A stretch of 64,000 nt of DNA from an uncultured Lachnoclostridium sp. Its GTDB lineage: Bacteria > Bacillota > Clostridia > Lachnospirales > Lachnospiraceae. Made by a program: the position numbers and the translations under genes. The stretch is from the NCBI GenBank assembly GCA_944376715.1, contig CALWDO010000002.1, forward strand, positions 124,001 through 188,000, in the 5' to 3' direction. Of the stretch, positions 60,122-64,000 are shown piece after piece. Numbering within the stretch: the stretch's first letter is position 1; each line of letters begins with the position of its first letter. A model generated the notes under the pieces. That model searched no databases, was not told where the DNA came from, and worked only from the letters and a program-made list of their open reading frames with translations.

Positions 60122-61558
60122 TTATTGCGCGGGCGCTGCTGCCTGAACTAAAGGCGCGATGTTGGCGTCTGCCAGAGCCTCATCCTGCAGGGCGATCGCC
60201 GCGCGCAGATTCTCTGACAGTACCGGATCTCCGGCCGTGCCGTATGTCACCGTCCGGTTGCTTCCGCGATAGGTACTCTTGTTGACTTTAATCCTTTCTG
60301 TCTCCACACCATTTACTGTTACGATCTTATACAGTTCCGCCACATACCCGGTCCGTCCGGACGATGCGCTCTTGTATCCCAGCGGCTGTCCTGCATTCTC
60401 AGTTAATACAGTCGTCGGGTCTGTCTGGCTCACCAGCACGCTTTCAAAAGAGATCTTCCGGTTAGGATCTCTGGTCTCTTTTCCGTAGATATTAAAGGTT
60501 ACTTTTTTGTCTGAAGACGTATAGCCTTCTATATAAATCGGATAATCTGTATTATTCACAAATTTCAGGTCTTTGTAGGTCCCGGCAATGGCCGCGTCCT
60601 CGGACAGTTCCACATAGGCGACTGTCATAGAGTGAGGGGAACGTTCCGTCACTTCCAGCTCTGCGCGCAGCACCGCGTTGTACAATGTCGTAGATACCTG
60701 GCAGATTCCGCCGCCCATGCTGTCCACTGTCTCGCCATTCAGGTAGGATCCCGCCATGGCGTAGCCATTCTCTTCCGTAAACGGAGCGACTACTTCATAA
60801 GCCGAAAACTCTTCTCCAGGATACAATACAGTGCCGTTGATGTGTTCCGTTCCGCTGGCAATATTCTTACTCCGGTTAGCGCTGGATGTAGAATAACTGG
60901 TAGTAAAGCTCCCCAGCAGATCCTTCACATGCTGGAGCTCTTCCGCGCTGCCCTCGGGTTCCGTGATCTCTGTTGCCAGTTCCACGGTACCGCCTTCTTC
61001 CCAGCTCCCATTCAGATAATTCATGATCGCCTGGACAGAAGCGTCCACATCCAGAACCAGCCCTTCTTCTCCAGCTACAAACTGGAATTCACCGTTGGAA
61101 CGGGTTAGCGACGCGTTTTTCGCTTCCTGGTCAAACTGCGTACAGTTTTCTTCTACGTAACTGCGGACCAGCGATTCATTCGCCGTCCACTCAAGCGGAT
61201 AGACCTTACCTCCGTGCTGCAGGTCTTTCTGCTCCTTATATCTTTTCAAAATATGTCCGGTACGTCCGATTCCAAGCGCCTCGTCCACCGCATCTTCATA
61301 TGTACAGGTAAGCCCAAATTCCGAAAGCGGAGCTTCCAGAGTGTTGTCTCCGATCTTCAGAGTGATTGTCTGCTCCTTTACATCTTCCACATAGGATGCA
61401 AGCGCGTTCATCGCCTGGGTTTTCGTCATGCCTGATACGTCCACTTCCCCGATCGTAACACCGTTCAGGATCGTGTCTTCTGCGGCAAATGCGCAGCTCC
61501 CCAGTCCGAATACCAGAAGACATACGCTTAAAGCTATCTTACTGATCCATTTTTTCAT
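60122..61558 (-). CDS. VanW-family exported protein
   Basis: 478 residues. Signal peptide to about AFAAE; PG-binding-like N-terminal repeats (GVTIGEVDVSGMTKTQAMN; residues 30-200); VanW domain (about 215-370) with LYPGEEFSAYE, GGGICQVSTTLYNAVL and ERSPHSMTV; C-terminal G5-like part (about 375-440). VanW is associated with glycopeptide resistance loci, but most family members are housekeeping wall proteins of unknown role. AGGAG before ATG. Confidence 0.88.
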   Translation of the reverse strand: MKKWISKIALSVCLLVFGLGSCAFAAEDTILNGVTIGEVDVSGMTKTQAMNALASYVEDVKEQTITLKIGDNTLEAPLSEFGLTCTYEDAVDEALGIGRTGHILKRYKEQKDLQHGGKVYPLEWTANESLVRSYVEENCTQFDQEAKNASLTRSNGEFQFVAGEEGLVLDVDASVQAIMNYLNGSWEEGGTVELATEITEPEGSAEELQHVKDLLGSFTTSYSTSSANRSKNIASGTEHINGTVLYPGEEFSAYEVVAPFTEENGYAMAGSYLNGETVDSMGGGICQVSTTLYNAVLRAELEVTERSPHSMTVAYVELSEDAAIAGTYKDLKFVNNTDYPIYIEGYTSSDKKVTFNIYGKETRDPNRKISFESVLVSQTDPTTVLTENAGQPLGYKSASSGRTGYVAELYKIVTVNGVETERIKVNKSTYRGSNRTVTYGTAGDPVLSENLRAAIALQDEALADANIAPLVQAAAPAQ

Positions 61559-61577
61559 ACTTTCTCCTCATCCTTCC

Positions 61578-61676
61578 CTACAGTGCGTAAGTCAGCAGCG
61601 GCACAATCATAGCCACTACCAGCAGCAGTACGATCACCGCCGCGACAATTCTTCTTTTCTTATCATTAGATCTCAT
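61578..61676 (-). CDS. Small single-pass membrane protein
   Basis: 32 residues: basic start (MRSNDKKRRI) then one transmembrane helix (VAAVIVLLLVVAMIVPLL). It lies between the exonuclease gene (6 bases after its stop) and vanW (19 bases before its start), so it is probably cotranscribed. AAAGGA upstream. Too short for family assignment. Confidence 0.55.
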   Translation of the reverse strand: MRSNDKKRRIVAAVIVLLLVVAMIVPLLTYAL

Positions 61677-61682
61677 TACGTA

Positions 61683-62405
61683 TCATCCTTTCCTGCTTCC
61701 AATCCTGCCGTACTGCAGAATAATATGGTCAATCATGCGGGAGGCCTCGCTCTTGGTCATCTCCTCCACGCAGATACTCATTTTTATTTTATGATATTTC
61801 AATAAATCATTCAAGTATCCTTTTTGTGAATTTGTGATCGGGCTTTCTTTTTTCACGGAATACATCATTTTCTGAAGAACAAATGCCTGCGGTTCCGTCC
61901 TGCCGAATTCCGACTGCATTTTCCGGAAAATCTCATGAGCTGATCGGGCGTCGTCCAGCGCCCGGTGAGAATTTCCCGGATCCACATGATAATGCGCGCA
62001 CATGGCCGATAAAGTTCTGGATCTCATGTCGGGCAGAACTGTCCGCGCGATTTTCAATGTGTCAATGCCGTCTTTTTCAAATCCAAGGCCGCACCTGACC
62101 GCACTCTGTTTCAAAAACCCATAATCAAACTGTACATTGTGTCCCAGGATCGGGTAGCCGTCGCAGAACCGCACCATCTCCTCCATGGCCGTCTCCAGGG
62201 GTTTCCCCGCCTTCTGCATCTCATCCGTTATCCCGGTCAGTTCCTGTATCCGGTATGGGACAGGCACACCTGTATTGATCAGCGTCTCATAGCTTTCCCG
62301 TATCTCTCCGTGTTCTACCTTTACGGCTCCGATCTCCAGGAGCCGGTCCTTCGCCGGATCCAGTCCTGTCGTCTCCACATCCAGCGCCACATATCTATCT
62401 GTCAT
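61683..62405 (-). CDS. 3'-5' exonuclease (DnaQ/PolC epsilon-like)
   Basis: 240 residues. DEDDh exonuclease motifs: Exo I ALDVETTGLDP, Exo II HNVQFDYGFL, Exo III HRALDDARSAHEIF. The C-terminal 60 residues carry no recognised domain. ATG 62405 overlaps the end of nth by 11 bases and follows AAGGA. Upstream in-frame codons belong to nth and are not counted. Probably DNA repair or proofreading. Confidence 0.88.
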   Translation of the reverse strand: MTDRYVALDVETTGLDPAKDRLLEIGAVKVEHGEIRESYETLINTGVPVPYRIQELTGITDEMQKAGKPLETAMEEMVRFCDGYPILGHNVQFDYGFLKQSAVRCGLGFEKDGIDTLKIARTVLPDMRSRTLSAMCAHYHVDPGNSHRALDDARSAHEIFRKMQSEFGRTEPQAFVLQKMMYSVKKESPITNSQKGYLNDLLKYHKIKMSICVEEMTKSEASRMIDHIILQYGRIGSRKG

Positions 62406-63027
62406 GCCCTTTTTCCTTACAGTATCTGTGCAGGAAACATTCTCCGCATTTGGGATTCCTCGCCGTACAGATACTTCTTCCAAATGTAATAATATGTATA
62501 TTCCAGAGGATCCAGTGATCCTTCGGCAGTTTCTTCATCAGGTCAAATTCGATCTTAACGGGATCTTCTTCTTTGGTAAGTCCCAGCCTTCTGGATATTC
62601 TCTTCACATGCGCGTCCACCACCACGCTGGGTTCATGGAAAATATTCCCCCGGATCACATTCGCCGTCTTCCTTCCCACACCGGCCAGGGAAGTCAGCGC
62701 GTCCAGATCATTGGGAACTTCTCCGCCGTATTCCTCTACCAGTTTTCTGGCGCAGGCGATGATATTTTTCGCCTTATTATGATAAAATCCGGTGGGCCGG
62801 ATATCCTGTTCCAATTCTTTCAAATCGGCTGCGGCAAATTTCTCCAGCGAATCGTATTTTCGGAAAAGATCCGCCGTCACCTGGTTTACCCGGGCATCCG
62901 TGCACTGGGCGCTGAGCATCGTGGCGATCAGAAGCTGCCACGGCGTCTCATAATGCAGATAGCAGACATATTCTGTCCCGTATTCCCGGTCCAGAAGCTC
63001 CAGAATCTCCCCTGTCCTTTTGGTCAT
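62395..63027 (-). CDS. nth: Endonuclease III
   Basis: DNA glycosylase/AP lyase for oxidised pyrimidines. 210 residues. Helix-hairpin-helix LTSLAGVGRKTANVI with the catalytic Lys, and the catalytic Asp in VVDAHVKRI. The four-Cys iron-sulfur motif is seen as CTARNPKCGECFLHRYC. Overlaps the radical SAM gene stop by four bases. Confidence 0.94.
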   Translation of the reverse strand: MTKRTGEILELLDREYGTEYVCYLHYETPWQLLIATMLSAQCTDARVNQVTADLFRKYDSLEKFAAADLKELEQDIRPTGFYHNKAKNIIACARKLVEEYGGEVPNDLDALTSLAGVGRKTANVIRGNIFHEPSVVVDAHVKRISRRLGLTKEEDPVKIEFDLMKKLPKDHWILWNIHIITFGRSICTARNPKCGECFLHRYCKEKGHDR

Positions 63028-64000
63028 CTCACTACCTCCGTATATGCTTCCTTTGTCAGAGGGCTTCGCCTGTCATAATCAAAAAGTACAAATTCCGGTC
63101 CGTTCTCCTTTTCAAACACCTCAATATGCACTTTCTTGCCATAGATCCGCTCATATTCTTTCAGACGCTCCCTGTAAGGCGTCAGGTCCGCGGCAAACAC
63201 AGGACGGCTTTTCAGCTTCTCCCTGGCATACAGGTCAAAAACCATACACCGATCTGTCTCTGCGGTCCAATAGCCCTTTTCCTTCAGAAAATCCCTCAGG
63301 ATTTCATACCGCGCCATACGCCCGTGGCTGACGCCTGTCAGACCCTTTTCATCATAATATACCGCAAGCTCATGGAAGAAATCAAATGGAGATGCCTTCC
63401 TTTTCCAGATCTCCGCCAGAGTACGGTCAAACTGATGGGAGTTGTAATAAACCTCCGTCATCTCTTCTACGCCTTTCAGCAGAAGTACATCGCCAAAAGA
63501 GAGCCAGGAGGTGGCATAGACTTCATACGGAGGATTCTTCCGGCAGAGGATCCCGTAACGGTCCGCCCGCTCCTTCATCTTTGTACCTTCGAGCACCTTC
63601 AAGAACCCCAGCTGCAGCTGCTCCGGCTTCATGGCGAACACCTCGTCATAAGATCTGCGGAAACTCTCCAGGTCCTCCTCCGGAAGCCCGGCGATCAGAT
63701 CCAGATGCTGATGGATATTTCCATAACCGTGGATTCTGTCTGCCACGCTTTTCAACCGTTCCAGATCCATGATCCGGTCAATCTCCCGGATCGTCGCAGG
63801 GTTTACCGACTGCACCCCAATCTCCAGCTGAATCAGCCCCGGACGCATCCGGCTCATTAATTCCAGCTCCTCATCCGTGATCAGATCTGCGGCAATCTCA
63901 AAATGAAAATTTGTGATTCCATTGTCATGTTCCATCATCCAGCGCCACAATTCCGCCGTCCTTTGGGGATTACAGTTAAAGGTGCGGTCCACAAACTTCA
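63024..64000 (-). CDS. B12-binding/radical SAM protein, C-terminal part (DUF4080 type)
   Basis: Open at the right edge, so the N-terminus (probably a cobalamin-binding domain and the CxxxCxxC iron-sulfur loop) is missing. The visible 325 residues begin in the radical SAM barrel (KFVDRTFNCNPQR; FHFEIAADLI; IQLEIGVQSVNPATI; HLDLIAGLPEED). They continue with the DUF4080-like C-terminal part (SWLSFGDVLLLKGVEEMTE; FDFFHELAVYY). Family members are thought to be anaerobic methyltransferase- or isomerase-like enzymes; the substrate is unknown. Confidence 0.85.
   Translation of the reverse strand, partial: KFVDRTFNCNPQRTAELWRWMMEHDNGITNFHFEIAADLITDEELELMSRMRPGLIQLEIGVQSVNPATIREIDRIMDLERLKSVADRIHGYGNIHQHLDLIAGLPEEDLESFRRSYDEVFAMKPEQLQLGFLKVLEGTKMKERADRYGILCRKNPPYEVYATSWLSFGDVLLLKGVEEMTEVYYNSHQFDRTLAEIWKRKASPFDFFHELAVYYDEKGLTGVSHGRMARYEILRDFLKEKGYWTAETDRCMVFDLYAREKLKSRPVFAADLTPYRERLKEYERIYGKKVHIEVFEKENGPEFVLFDYDRRSPLTKEAYTEVVR

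Overview
The window reads as a chromosomal segment of a gut-type anaerobic Firmicute, most likely a member of the Lachnospiraceae (Clostridia). Grounds for this are the FabK-type fatty-acid operon, the FeoA-FeoA-FeoB-Cys-rich peptide locus, DUF3793/DUF2325/flavodoxin genes, the CBS-domain diphosphatase, SleB and VanW wall proteins, dense GGAGG ribosome-binding sites and TTGACA-N17-TATAAT promoters. Most genes lie on the minus strand. There is no rRNA, no CRISPR array and no intact prophage. Family assignments come from recognised motifs only; no database search was possible.

Layout. 1-6.5 kb: 3' end of metK, an SLC1-type (DAACS) transporter, an AAA-ATPase/PD-(D/E)XK protein, murA and a zinc-finger-less DnaJ homologue. 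6.5-12.3 kb: a type II fatty-acid synthesis operon (fabH-acpP-fabK-fabD-fabG-fabF-fabZ) with three FabT-like operators. 12.3-17.7 kb: an ABC transporter/two-component module plus a flavin reductase. 17.8-18.4 kb: two decayed genes (a frameshifted molbindin and a DinD/Bro-like remnant). 18.5-19.8 kb: DUF3793, flavodoxin and DUF2325. 19.9-26.9 kb: a cobalamin-riboswitch operon encoding an exported CbiK-like chelatase, two exported proteins sharing one domain, and a complete FecBCD/BtuFCD-type importer. 27-33.3 kb: a Fic protein, the feo operon with an atypical Fur-like protein, and a CBS diphosphatase. 33.6-44.2 kb: alarmone synthetase, PP-loop tRNA thiolase, DUF1002, lipase-like hydrolase, aspartokinase, araAD, DegV, and a decayed URO-D-like gene next to an AraC regulator. 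44.3-50.7 kb: TetR plus a 7-TM protein, and a second ABC/two-component module in the same gene order as the first. 50.9-56.5 kb: an accessory patch with an orphan protein, a zinc-ribbon/tyrosine-recombinase fusion that lacks most catalytic residues, a large VWA/Cna-B surface protein and a serine resolvase beside tRNA-Pro(CGG). 57-64 kb: SleB-type wall hydrolase, trmL, an AIR-synthase-like protein, VanW, an exonuclease, nth and a radical SAM protein running off the end.

How the genes work together. The B12-riboswitch operon looks like a surface system for metallating, capturing and importing a tetrapyrrole or corrinoid. The feo operon and the flavodoxin operon carry similar TTAG-N6-CTAA palindromes, suggesting shared metal-responsive control. 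The fab operon appears to be controlled at three internal promoters or operators by a FabT-type repressor encoded elsewhere. Two ABC/two-component modules probably sense and counter envelope-active compounds.
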